In this document: piece after piece, positions 1-13,900 of the stretch
Layout: each line of letters starts with the position of its first letter
Numbering within the stretch: the first letter of the stretch is position 1
Assembly (NCBI GenBank): GCA_963855995.1
Contig: OY979725.1
Location: 10,892,383 to 10,956,382 of the forward strand
From: Muricea muricata
Taxonomy: Eukaryota; Cnidaria; Anthozoa; Malacalcyonacea; Plexauridae
Length of the DNA: 64,000 nt
Reading direction: 5' to 3'
Translations under genes and position numbers: made by a program
Notes under the pieces: model-generated
What the model was told of the DNA's origin: nothing
The model's input: the letters and a program-made list of their open reading frames with translations, nothing else
The model's database searches: none

Positions 1-1419
1 TGGGTTTCTCACTCACTGGGACTGTATCTACTTCACCAAATTTAGCTAAAGAGGCTATATATAGGCCCATACGTATTCTGTGGTAAAGTTTTAAAATGAA
101 ATTTAAAAAAGCGCCAAACGAAAAAAATGTCTCGAAATTTTATTCGTTTCGCCATTCCGCAGTCATTCCGCATGTCATTCCGCATTCCATTCCATATGCC
201 ATTCCGCAAGGCCATTCCGCCTTTTACTTTCACCGGTGTGATAACTATAGTGGATTAGTTTTAAAAACATTACATGGTCATTAAACTCAGCTTTAATTAG
301 TTTTTCTGTTGTTTATTGTTTCATAAAAACTAGGGTGCTAGCCTAGCTGAATTGCCAGACTGCATGCATAAATTAGCCAAACTTTTAACAATGCTCTTTG
401 TTTTTCATTGTATTTGCCTTTTGTTTTCTTTGTTTTTGTGAAAGCACTAATTGATGGTTTGGCTTAATTATTCAAGAAATCTGGCAACCCTGAGCTGAAA
501 AGGTAACCAATTTTTATGCCTGTAGTAGTGATCTACATACACTGTCATATGTAAAAGTGGTCGTCTGCCGAACACACAGTGGTGGATATGGCCAGAAGGG
601 GGCGATGAGAAAATTAAACTTCTATTAAACAGTATTGCTGTGATAAAAAAGTCAATTTTTTATACCATGACAAGAAAAATGAAGAGTATTTTCAGAAAAG
701 GAAGATAAAACTACATATAAGACTTTTACCCAGATTTTTGATTCTTTAAATAGTTTTTGAGTAATTGCTGTTTTAAACGTGAAGATTCGACCAAAATCTC
801 GCGAAAAGGACTAGGTACTAGGTTTTTGACACGGTATAACTTGAAAACAATTTGAAAAATGAGAAATCTGTTTAAATGTCTTGAAAATTGAAGTAATTTT
901 TCTTGTGATTGAATAAAAAATTGACTTTTTTATTACAGCAATACAGTTTAATAGAAGTTTAATTTTCTCATCGCCCCCCCCCCCCCCCCTTACCACATCC
1001 ACCACTATGTGTTCGGCAGACGACCACTTTTACATATCACAGTGTATGTAGATCACTACTACAGGTATAAAAATTGGTCACCTTTTCAGCTAGGCTAGCA
1101 CCCCTGGGCTCCCGGTCTATTAATGTCACGAGTGTGATACAAAAGTTAACATCGCGAGCGTTCTTCGACAGCCACGAGTGGCCGGAAGACCTCACATGAC
1201 AAACGCTTCTTTGGTATGCAAGGTGTGCTAGCTAGCTATCATGCACTGGTTAAACGACTTTTTTGGGCCTGCATTGGACATGGTGCCGGAATGGGTGAAA
1301 GTCCAGAACTTAAACTTGTTGCCATATGGCTGCATTCTCAAATTTGACCTTCGATGTCCCCTCTAGTGCCATTTATAATCTCTGATTTGAGCAATATTCA
1401 ATAAACAGGTATAACGTAC
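1..1419. other. Intron or 3' flank with a fold-back element; no exon found
   Basis: No continuation exon with a pore-like motif was found on the minus strand in this stretch. It holds the inverted-repeat element at 331-1105 and a short ATTCC-rich tract near 155-220. The downstream exons of the giant gene are expected below base 1. Confidence 0.5.
331..1105. repeat. Fold-back (MITE-like) element with ~200-bp inverted arms
   Basis: The arms at about 495-690 and 885-1090 are near-perfect reverse complements (for example gtggtcgtctgccgaacaca at 559 and its complement near 1003). The outer tip gggtgctagcctagctga at 332 pairs with the right end near 1103, so the left arm was later split by about 140 bp. 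A C-run at 976-988 marks the right arm. Confidence 0.75.
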
Positions 1420-1907
1420 CAGCCACCACATTATCGATCCAGCTGCAAATGCCAGACACACCATCATTACAGCGAGTGGCCAGTTACCCATAATATTTGA
1501 AATCAGTATCTCACCAATGCTACTTTTCTCCTTTCTCACCAAAAATGCACTCCCTGGGGACTCTATGAGGGGCGTGTACTGATACAAACTGTGGTACTGC
1601 GTCATCCCCACGTATCCATACACAGGAAAAGTGAGATCAGTTAAACCGTCGATGGATTTTATCAATGCCTCGTTTCCAAAAACCTCGCTCGGCTGCCCGT
1701 GGTAGTTGCGTGCGAAGCTCGCCGTAGTATAGTTATGTTCTCTGCAGGTTTTACAACAGAACACGACAGCATCCTCGACGATATAAGGAAATATTCCCCA
1801 ATGGTTTTTTATCGTTTTCTTATCCTTAAACTCTGGGTTTGTGATGTTTGTGTAGGGGGCAAGGTTTGTCCATTGTGTTGATAGAGTTGGACCACAACGA
1901 CACGTTT
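1420..1907 (-). CDS. Membrane-proximal region and first transmembrane segment, channel-like (exon 61)
   Basis: The 488-nt exon (about residues 4506-4668) begins TCRCGPTLSTQWTNLAPYTN, has WGIFPYIVEDAVVFCCKTC, FPVYGYVGMTQYHSLYQYTP, LIESPGSAFLVRKEK and ends in a hydrophobic stretch NWPLAVMMVCLAFAAGSIMW-WL cut by a phase-0 GTACGT donor. The order of a CC..C motif, FPVYGY, a SPG-aF-V segment and then an N-WP TM helix ending in G-x-x-W resembles, from memory, invertebrate FN3-linked proteins whose next exon encodes a pore loop with the GYGD K+ filter and a second helix. That exon would lie outside the window. The TM segment is visible directly; the channel assignment is inference. Confidence 0.65.
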
Positions 1908-4900
1908 CTACAAAAAAAAAATTATGTAATGGTCTTATCAGGGTTCGTATATGTAAATAAGAGTAAAATTCAAAGACGTTTTAAAGACTTTCAAGGCCAT
2001 ATATTTGGGAAATTCAAGGACTAAAATGAGCTGTTACATAATGCTCTGACTGCATTTTAAACGAATTAGAAACACATTATTTAGGTCATGAACCACCACA
2101 ATTTGATTTTAAAGGTTAAAAATGCCCACAAACTAAAGCAGGACGAATCTAAGGACTTTCAAGCACTTTCCTATATATTCAAGGACTTAAAAGGCCTTGA
2201 ATTTTTGTTTTCAAATTCAAGGACATTTAAGAACATTCACATTTTGTACGAACCCTGTCTTATTCATTTGCAAAACGTACATAAGGGCAACAGTTGACCG
2301 TGATCTATACTAGTAATAAACTGTTTGAGTTTGCACCGCTTGTTTCTTTTTGTTTTGTAAATGTTCGGAATAACATCTTTTACTTTGTATTGTAGTAAGA
2401 TTGCTGGTATTGTAGTGGAACTCTTTTAACAAGTCCGTTACAGTAATTGCATAACACGAATGTTGCTGGCGATTTTTGGTACACCCTTTAGCTGATCTGA
2501 CTGTGAGTAAAAGGTCTGGAACTGGCTACTAAATAGAAATCCATTTTGCTGTTGTTAATCACTGATATGTTTTGTTTTCCTTTGTGAATCTTGTTGAAAC
2601 TTTCTTTAATAAAAAAATTATATAAGTCGGCCAGAAATTCAAAAATAAAGTAAATTATATTTCATGAGAAATTTGATATTTTGGATCGAAGAATGGATTT
2701 CAATTTGACAACTAGTTCCAGCACTTTTCCGTGCTTTCAGATCAACTGGCTTTATAGTGCACAATGTATTCAGTGCTGATACTAAAACAGAAAGCAAATC
2801 TTGGCTGTGAAAAAGTCTTTATTGATAAAAATTCACGTTGATTTACACAAAATTATTTTGGCTTGATTTTCTCGGCTTAAACAATATTTATATAGAAAAT
2901 TTCTTCGTGAATAAAATCACAAGATGGGCATAAAATGAGTCGTTTTTAAAGTTTTAAAATACTAGTTCATACCTAATAAAGCACCCTTGCTCCTGTTTTA
3001 AATAGAGAATAATACATAGCCACATAGGTGCGCGGAAATACCAGACTTATTTCGAGTGTTGAACATGATATCATGTTTAACACGAGAAATAAATCTGGTA
3101 TTTCCAAGCACCCATGTATTTTTCTGTTTATTATAAACTACAGGTTTTCCACCAATATAAAATGTCCAGAAGCTATGATTGGTGATTGTTTGAAAAGCGA
3201 TAATTTTCACATGTGAAATTATCATAAATAATCTCACATGTAAGATTATCAGTTTTATCAGCGCCCGAAATCCTCATAAAGCACTGTACTTTATATAATA
3301 AATAACATTACTTATCACATTAAACCTTTTGGAATAAAAAATTGATAATATTTGAACCAAGGGAACGAGTAATAATATGCAAATACGAACAAAGCTCAGC
3401 CTACTCACCGGCATAAATGGAATTGCTCCGGGGGGAATCACCTCCAACTGTGTACGCTACCAAATATATTTGGAACATCGAGAAGAACTCCAAATTCTCA
3501 AAAACGTACGACGACGGTTGCCCTTCAAGTATAATCTCCCTTTCTCGTGCATCGGACACTTCTTCTAGTCCGACTGAGATCAGCTTAATGTACAGTTTGT
3601 AGCCAACTATGTAACCTTTGGTAAGCTCTGGTGGAACCTTCATCCAGCGCACTGGAAGAGCGTTTAAGGAGTTAAGGCTATCAGCTGTTAGATTCAGTGG
3701 TGGAATAGTTGGGGCTAAAAAGAAAGAAGTGAAGTTTGAATAAGCAAAGTTTACACTAGAGCTTGGTTAGTTTTTAAGCATTTTCCTGATGGGTCTTCCT
3801 TTGGTTGTGTTGTTTGTACCACAGTTTTGGTCGTGTACTAGACTCCTGTATACTATTCTCCTTATGCAATAACATGCAGAGGTGAATCTACCCTAGACCC
3901 ACACCAATCTAACATTGCAGAGAACAACGAAAAATTCGTTGTTTCGAGCGGGATCCTAGCTCGCGTCTTCGGGTTTCTAGACTGCCGCTCTTCCAATTGA
4001 GCTATCGAGCCAACTGGGGTTGGTAGCGAGTCTTATTCAATTTAAGTGCACGAAATATTTTCGTGACGACTTCAACGCTTGTGTTTAAGTCGTTCATCCC
4101 GCTCGAGACAACGAATTGTTCGTCGCTCTCTGCAGTGTCAGATTAATATGAATCAAGCTTTTCGTATCTCTAAGGATGGTTCTGAAATGAATCTATCCTT
4201 TTCCAGTTGGAATTTCACCCTACCAATTTGCAAGGACAACACGACTTTACTAGCCCACGGTCCATCGCCTTTAATAGTAAATGCGGTCATATTCAAAGTG
4301 TAGTTGGTGAACAACTCCAGATCGCCAACCGAGATAAAATCTTTTTCAGGTCCGAGGATTTTGTTTACCAGAATTTCGCCAGACATGGTAGAGAACACAA
4401 AACGATAACCAAGAATGATACCACGACCAAATGGAAAGGGAACTGGTTTCCAAACTATACCCATGGTACTTGGTGACGTGGCAATGCCTTCGATGTCTTG
4501 AGGTGGTAGATCTGGTCCTAAATTGAAGGGAAGTATTAATCACACTCTTCTGCTGGAAATGCCGCAAATTTGCCCAAAATTATCATTAAATGCATAAAGA
4601 TTTATCATTGCAGCTAATTGCTAATCCGTAGCTGCTATAATCCTTGAATGGCTGACAGTTTCGACATTCATAAGATTATCCAAAAATATGCATAATTTAA
4701 TGCACAATTAACAATTCAAGTATATTCAACTGCATATTTTGAATCCTATGTTCGTTTGTCTTGTTATGATAATATTCTACACAAACAAATCTGTAGTTTC
4801 CTTATATGGTATAATATGATCAGGTATCTTCTTACGACATTTGCATAATACTGTATGGTACAATTACAGATATACTGTTATGTCGATTGTTTATATCGAT

Positions 4901-7900
4901 CAGTTTTTTCAAGGAAATAAACTGTTTCTAGAGAAAGTAAACATAAGCTTCAGTGATAGATGAAAATTACAAATATTAAAGGCCAATAAACGACTTCAAA
5001 TTTGTAGTCTTTGTACATACGAAAGCAAAAGTTAAATTGTAAAGTGAAGGCCGGAACAAACATGGCAGCAGCACTGGAGCTCGGATACGACGACGAACGA
5101 TTCGAGAGTGTTGTAAGCAAAAACTACCACTGTGTTATCTGTCTTAATGTCTTTAAAGATCCAGTAATGTGTCGTAATAATGAGCACCTGTTTTGTCGAA
5201 CCTGCATTACGAAACATCTTGTGAACTCAAAGAAATGTCCTACTTGTATGCAGAAGCTAAGTGTTAACACGCTTCGCGAAGCACCAAGGTTCGTAACAAG
5301 ATGTCTTGCAGAGTTGAGGATTCGCTGTGATTATTTTGATCGAGGATGTGGATTTGTAGAACTAGAAAAGCTTGAGAGGCACGTCAAAGAGTGTGACTAT
5401 GCCCCAGTGACGTGTTCAAACGAAGGATGCAAGTTAGAGATGAATAAACGTGATTTGATCCACCATGAGACAGCAGTGTGCGAACAGCGAAGAGTCAAGT
5501 GCCACGACTGTGGACAGATGCGACAAGAGTTGAATAAAGTTAATGCCAAGCTGGATAACATTGAAACAAGATTTACACAATTAATTGAAATACTGAAACA
5601 AATGAATGTAAATCTTGAAGCACAAAATAAACTGGCGCGACTTGAAACACTTGAAACACAAAATCCCTCTCTTGCTCTTGAACTTAATACGCCGGAAACT
5701 AATACTGAATATAAAATCTGTCCAGAAAATGAAAGTGAAAAGCTTGAAAGTGAAGACGAAAGAGGAATGGGAATTGCAGATGAATTAAGACATGCGCCGA
5801 AAGGTAGAGCATATGAAAGAAGAGATGGAGAATATGGAAGACATACAATACAATATGAATATGAAAGAAATAGACTATCAAGAGGTAGAATATCAAGAGC
5901 TGCTGGATGGTCATTTGACGGGCGAAGACGTACCCAAAAATAAGTCTGAAATTTTTAGAAATACGCAATTTGTAAGGATGTTTGCAGCTTGGACAACACA
6001 TTTTAGTTAAACTACATTTCAAACTATTAGCCACTATTATTAATTAACCACTATTATCCAGCTGATCTGACCGTGAGTAAAAGGCCTGGAACTAGCTACC
6101 AAGTAAAAATCCATTTTGCTGTATTTAATCACTTATATCTTTTATTTTCCTTCATGAAACTTGTTGAAACTTTGTAATCATGTTCAGTACAGAAAATTAT
6201 AAGTCCATCAGGAATTTGGAACCGAAGTAAATTATACTTAATGAGAAATTTGCTTGTTTGGCTCGAAAATGGATTTCGACAACTAGTGCCAGTACTTTTT
6301 CGTGTTTTCAGATCACCTAGATTATTAATAAGTATGCAGATTTACTCTACGCACACTGACATTATAAAACAGGTAGTTCTCGAACTTTCATATTGATAGA
6401 TTCTTCAGAAAATAGTTTCGGTTAAGCTGTCGATGCTTAGATTACATTGCTGCATCTTATCTCACCATTTTAAAAGTTGATTGACCATCTACTGAGCTGA
6501 TTAATATGTTCAGCAAAAGCTAGACACTGAACACATATAACATCAAAAATGACTTACTGTCTTGATCAGTTTTGCAAGATACAATTTCACTTCGATTGCT
6601 TTCTCCAATACTGTTGAACACGGTGAGCTGAAAACTATACTCGGTAAACTTTTCTAGACCTTGTAGATCCAGAGAGCTTGAGGTTGACTCATGGACAAAC
6701 GTTTGCTCCACTCCATCACGGCCTGTATAACAGATCACGTAGCCGAGGATTATGCCATTCCAGTCTTCCTCTGGCATTAAATCCCACTCGAGCAGAATGC
6801 TGGTTGAACTGCTGTTTCTTGCAGTCACATTGGGAGGTGCCATACTGGGAACTAGAAATAGATCACACTTTTATGGTAAAAGTACAAAAAATGGACACTC
6901 TCTAGGATCGGTAGAAACAATTTTAATACGATGTTTCAAGTAACTTGCATCATCGTCATGATAATGTTGTATTAAAATGATTTCTATCTCAAAAGTGTGT
7001 GTTGTTTTGTAATTTTTCAAATTATTGACTGGTAACGATCCACTAGGAAACGGATAAAAACTGGTTTCCACTAAGAATAATTTTCCTACGGATCAGAACG
7101 GAGAGAAAAGTTTCTTTTGTAACACAGTAACCAGAGCGACACTAACGTCACGATGAAAGGAAACTTTCCTATCTGTAGGAAAATTATCCTAATTGAAAAC
7201 CGGCCTCAACTGTTGCAGGCTTCTTCTATCAGAATGCGTTCGCATCGCTTGATAACAATTACTGCAAGTTGACAAAAGGTTTGAAGCAAGTTGATTGTTA
7301 AGACTTTTTATCCACAAGTTTCATACAAGTTGTTACAAACTTGCAGCAATAATGCAAATACCAAGTTGCATCAACTCTGATTTGCACATGCTAGATTCAA
7401 CTTGATAACAAACGTCCATCTCATCTTTGGTGTTTCTGGTTATGTGTGTACACAGCAGTTCAAAATTGTTAAACTTTCCATCATACCAGACTGTGTACGA
7501 ACTATCCCATTTTTTTAGGTAAGTCTTTATTGATTATGCTGGTAATTTATAAGTTAACAACTGTATACAGTACGAGTGAAACGTGCCAAAATAACTCTAA
7601 TCCATATGGGTAGTTGCAAAGATTTGAAGTGGGATGTGCAATGTAAACTATCTAAGCTAGTTCTCTGCCCGTCCTAGAAATGTTGTTGAAAAATGTACAA
7701 TGCTTTCATAATTCCTAATTTTTTACTCTTGTTGTAATGTTTAAACATTTTAGTTAGCTTGCTTAACTACAATCGCACGAAACCCCCAAAAGAAAGCAGC
7801 TCGCGTATAATCACCAGTGACCCTCACGTTGTCCGATCAAACTTAAATTGGTTACCAATGAACATGCATTTACAAATTCGAGAAACAACGGCTACTTTTA

Positions 7901-10900
7901 AAGCATTAAAAGAAAATTAGCTTGCATAACTTAATAATCGTCGTTAATCGCTGCTCGAATGAAACAAAGCTCGAGAAGTAATCATGACCCACAATAACAG
8001 GAAAAATTTCCACCATGCAGCTGATCTGACCGTGAGTAAAACGGCTGGAACTAGGTACGGAATAAAAATCCATTTTGCTGTTTTTAATCACTTATATCTT
8101 TAATTTTCCTTTATGAAACTTGTCGAAACTTTGTAATCATGTTTAGTAAAGAATATTAGAAGTCTACCAGAAATTTGGAACAGAAGTAAATTATACTTAA
8201 TGAGAAATTTGCTAGTTCGCCTCGAAAAATGCATTTCTATTTGACAACTAGTGCCAGTACTTTTCCGTGTTTATAGATTACCTAGTTGTGTAAAATAATA
8301 ACAATAATACTTACGGTCTTCCGCTGTCAAGGTTGTAAATGGTGGCGCGAGGACACCATCAAGAATGGTTATGGCCTGGATCTGAACGGTGTAATTTGTA
8401 TATTCCTCCAAGTTGTAGATATCAGCGAACAAGGGATACCCTTCGTGGTACTGCTCGACGCTACGCCTTCGCCTACGATGCACGACGGAATTCGAGCCGA
8501 GGTCTTTGGTGATCGTGAAGTTCCTGCGCGTATCATTTCCCTCGCGTGTTTTCCAGTAGAACACGCGATATCCGCGCAAAATGCCATTTATGAAATCTGG
8601 AGAAACGGGTTCAAATTCAATACGCAGACTTCTCGAACTGGAGTTGAACACTTGAATGTGATTCGGCGGTGCGTCCGGTGCTAGAAATATGAGGGATATA
8701 AAATATAAACCTGGTTTTTTTATCACTGACGGAATAGTGAAATAACTGTGTCAAAGTGACTAATGTAATTAGTTACTGAGAGACATAACGAGTGAATTTA
8801 CCAGTAGCATTTACTCAACGGGCTATTGACTGATTGCCAGGGTGTTCGAGGGTAACTAGGGTCATTTACGGACGTCAACGTAAGGCAGCCCTTTTTCCTC
8901 GAATATTTCAAGACCTTGAGTGAAGATTCAACCAGTTGAACCATGGCCTTCCAGTTTGGAAGAAAAGACCGCACAAAGTGGTCATGTGTGTGTCAATGCT
9001 TTTCTGTGAGTTCAACTTTATCTACTTTCGTTCGAGTCAAACCAAATATCGTCACGGACATTCTTAGGAACCTGGCACAGTTTTTGTGTGTGACCGTTCT
9101 CGCCTTATACTGTGGTCACCACGAGTGGTCAGAGACTTTACACAACCCACCATAGCTCTAGCTAGAAAAAGAGACATACCACCCTTATATTATACAAATA
9201 CTATAAGTTATAAAGTAGTTACCGTCTTCGCTTGTTGTCATATTCAAAGTCATACTCTGCACGCCGACATCGACTGTTAAAGCTCGAATATAGACGGTGT
9301 ACGTTTTAAACTTTCGCAGATCATCAATGTATAATTCTAATGTCGAAGCATTTGTTGTGATATTCTTGACAAAAGTAGACGTGTCTGTTTCGGTGACGTA
9401 CACAACATAGCCACGCAGTTCTTTATATGTGTTTTCTATCGGTATGGAATTCCACGATAAGTACAGCTCTGTTGAACTGGCATTGTGCCCTGTCAGATTA
9501 CTGGGTGGATATGTGGGAACTAAAAATACATGAAGGATATTTAAGTCAGGAAGTTTTGGCATTGGCATTCTGAATTCTAAACAGCTCTGCTCGGAGATCC
9601 AGCTATGACATCTTTAGGTTGTGACAGTGTTGATAATGGTGGTGATGGTTTAATCAATTGTGGTGAACAATGAAGATCGATGATGATCGATAATGGATGA
9701 GGGTTTGATCAATAGTGATGTACGATCAATGATGATGATCAATGATGATCAACGATGATCGATGATGGATGGTGCTCAATAATGATAGCTGATCAATGGT
9801 GATCGATGATGGATGCTCATGGATATAAACGATGATCGATGACGATCGATGATAGATGCTTGATCTGCGATGGATGATTGTACAACTATTCAACCTATCA
9901 GTATTACAAGACAAGGCTACATTACTGTACCTACCATCTTCCTCCGTTTCTACGACAATCTCGGTCCATTTTCCAACACCAGCCAGAGTATAAAAAGCGA
10001 AACTTATAATATAATAACTGTTTCCAGTGAGGCCGCTCAGCTCGTACGACGAGAGAGCCTCGTTTACAGTCACGTTCAATGTTTCATTGGTTTTATTATT
10101 CGTATAGGTTACAATAAATCCTTGGTGTAAGTTGGACAAATTTTGGGTCCATTCGAGGGATATGTTGGAGGGACCAGGAGATGTTCCTGTAAGATCTGTT
10201 GTTGCATTCCATGGAACTGAAAATACAGCAAAGAAAAAACTGTTTTAGTAAGGCCTCTCATTTCATTCTAATCTATTTTATTTCCCATTTTGATCCAGTA
10301 CACGAGAATATATTACATTCTACTCCATGTAAAATCAAGTTTTTTATGCTGTATTCCATCACCATACAAGTTGATTCCGATTTAATAATAATAATAATAA
10401 TAGTAATAATAATAATTCGTCGACGTTTTGAGCAAAGGTCCTTCTGTCTTCCCAACGAAGTACCTTCGCTCAAAACATCGTATTCTGTTTATATCGTTTC
10501 AGATAGCGAAAGAAAGTAGATCTTCCCGTACCTTTGAATGCACTACACTACTAATGTTGGTTGGAGATATTATCACATTCTGTTCTACTGTACTCGATTT
10601 AAGTTTCTTGTATGATTACATGGTGAATATCAAATTAAAATATTATTTTGTGGAAACACCGCGTAAGTTTATTATCGCGGAGCTTTCGATCCGTAAGCTC
10701 GGATCTTCATCAGTGCTAATAATAATAAGGCAATATTATTAGCACTGGTGAAGATCCGAGCTTACGGATCAAAAGCTCTACGATAATAAACTTACGTCGT
10801 GTTTCGACAACATTATATATTAATTTGTACTCTATTTATTCTTTACGTGATTCCATTTCATTTCATTTCATTTAGCGTCCTATTGCATCCTATCGCATTC

Positions 10901-13900
10901 AATTCTTCTTAATATCCTTTTCAGTCAATACAAGGGAAAGCAGCACTCCTCTTTACAAAACGCTCGTTCAGACTTCGACGTCCACATAAAATGTAATGAT
11001 TACTCTTGTCCATTTGTGACGATACAACTAATTCAATTAAGATTGCAAACATGGGAGACAAAAAGAAGACGGGAATAATCATAATTTCCTCATCATTCTT
11101 GGGACGCACATATTGCACAGTTGATTATGGTCGATGTCAATATTAATTCAATTAGCTGTAAATGAGTGATACCTCTGTCAGTTTTAATGTTTGTGATCTC
11201 CAAATCTGGGACGCCCTCCTCGAGAATCTCGACTGTTTCATAATCTGAACCATTCAACGCAAGTCTCATGTTGCAATCTAGAATGCCTTCTGAATTATTC
11301 CTAAAAATAACCACAAAACATGATCGATTGTCTTTTTTCCAGATTGCTTAATGTTTTTTGGAGTTGCACAACGTCTAGTCATAACAACTTAATACTGGAT
11401 AGGCTGCTAGCATGCGTTCTTTTGTGTTCTTATTTGCTTCGTTTGACTCTGATTCAAGACTTACACGTGTGCGAAAAAACAAATGAAAAGCTAAAAGAAG
11501 GCCTGATGCAAACTGAACAAAAATGATAGTTTTAAACTGATGGCTAGAAACCATTTTATATTGTGCATTTTCAAAAATTTTTCCCAAATCATAAAGCATA
11601 CCTGCATTGATCAATGACAAAAGATGTGTTTTCATGACCAGGAAACAGAGAACCAAACTGCAACAAAGTAAATTGAATCAAAACTGGTTGAGCTAAATCT
11701 ATATACTAGCCATGCCGCATGTGCAAAGATCACAGGCATACTGACTCTGCGAAAAATCGAGTTTTGAAAAGCCTACCACAAGCAATGTTTATCGTGATAG
11801 TGGTATATAGAAAAAAAATCACTTCCAGTGTCATCAAACAAAAAAATGGGGAGAACTCATCCGCACGGGGACGTTTTTCTTAAAAGATGTCTATACCTTT
11901 TGTACAGTACTGCAGTATCTCTGACACATTTTAAGATCAAGGTCATGTACATTAGTTAAAAATGGAAGCAACTCTTTCGTATGCAACTCTGCCCTACAAA
12001 TTATAATTAATGACTTCCGCCATAGATACAGTCGACTGGTTTACCACGCTAAACCAGTCTTCGTCTAAAAGTCGTGGATTATTTGCCAGTGGGGGGGGGG
12101 GGGTTAGGCAGTACGGGCCCACAGTAACTGACATATACTGTTGTGGGTACGCCACCTTTCTGAGGAAGCTATATACAATTAAAAACTGAAAATACCTTGG
12201 TATACACTGTATCTTCAAGCGATTTCCACGAAATACTGGTCTCTTTATCATCTAGTTCGTCCTCCCAGACGAAAGCGGTGAATTTTACTTCAAGTGAAGC
12301 AGTTAGCATGGGAGGATCTGACGTAACATGACAACAAAAAAGCGATGTTCATACAATGTTGGTCAATTGCCGCTTTCAAGGAAAATGAAATGCTTAATAC
12401 TGACCACCGACCAGTACATAACTTTGCTTACAACTCCCGCATGCAATTCGAGTACAACTCGAACAGTGAAGTACAAATTATACAACTCACTATCCAACAC
12501 ACATGTATGGTTTAAAACACACGACAAATGCATTTCCTGCGACAGTCGCAATCAAAGTTGTGCGGTAGGCGTTTACAAACCTTTGTAATAATAACGGTAT
12601 ATCGTTTGTACTTCATGTTCATCCAATGCACGGTACCAAACAGCGACATCATCAAACATTACACTGCAGTCACTGCCTCCATTCGTAAGTATGAGTTTTC
12701 CATGAGGATTATTTAACGAGTCTAATGAGGAGCACACTTTATTCCTGTTGGTATCCATCCCATTCAAAAAAATCGTCCAGTAATAGGAGTGCCTCACGAT
12801 GGTCAAAAATGTCCACAGATTAGGTGCGACGTAGAAACGGTTCACACACATTTTCCGTGTAGTTTTCGAAGTTAAAACAATCTCCCCAGAACTGCTATCC
12901 TGGTGCATGAAAAAGCCTGTGAGGCTTTGGGTATCGTAAGAGGTTTGCAGAAAGAGTCTATCTTCAATGCTACAACCACCTGTCTCTAGACTTTTAAACC
13001 AGAATGACAAAGTCAAGCCTTTATTATGACAACTATTACTTTTCTGAAAGCATTTTTCATCGGGAAGTAGTTCTATTTTCCCATCACCCTCCTTCATTTC
13101 AATTGCAGGCCCGTTCACTCCATTGGTTTGGTGGAGGTCTCCGTCAATCAGCGCCCAGCGAGAGCTTTCCGCTTTTTCATCGATGACGTTCACTGTTGAA
13201 TCCATTGACCAGTAAAATTGAGCATCTGCAAATATTGTATCGCTCGCGGCCCCTGCAGAAGGAATACATGTCTGCATGTCTATGACTTTGTTTTAAAAAC
13301 TTTTCCCAGCTACCGTTATTTCAACAAAAGTCTGGAAGTTTCAACTCCGTTGGCATTGCCCGATCGAAGCCTTCGCTTTGGAATAACAATAAAGAGTACC
13401 CAACGTGATTATTATACCTGGTGGTCGTGGACAAAATAACTCTATAATGTATAATATTTTACCCAAACCTGTTAAACACCAAGATGGCGGGCGATTTGTT
13501 GAGTCGCAGGTACATTTTCCCGTGATCTGGTCACACACTTCATTCAACTTGCATCGCGATAGGCATATTTCATCTAAAGCAATAGTTTTAGCGGAATCTA
13601 ATCGTGTTACATAATTAATGGTGTCTGAGATTAGGACAAAAATACTTGGTCACAGATGAGTTTAAAATTGGGAATATGACGAGAGTAAGTGATTAGGGGT
13701 GAAGAGAAGTGCCAATATATAAAGAAGAATGCATAGGATTAGATTTGCAAAGATTAAGATTCAGATGATAAAGTTTAAATGGAAACTGAAAAAACATGTC
13801 AAAAGCGACTACCTTTTGGTTGTAAGACTTCAAAATCATCTGCAGTAAATTCGTCTACCCCAACCATGGAATCCAAATCTGTTATCGCAAAAACATTACC

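Noticed and set aside
8286-8684. Plus-strand open frame of 132 codons
   Set aside because: It is the antisense shadow of the FN3-3 exon.
9726-10139. Long minus-strand frame reading through the FN3-1 donor into repeat-coded residues
   Set aside because: The GATG|GTAGGT donor keeps the phase to the next FN3 exon; the extension is only the GATGATCG microsatellite.
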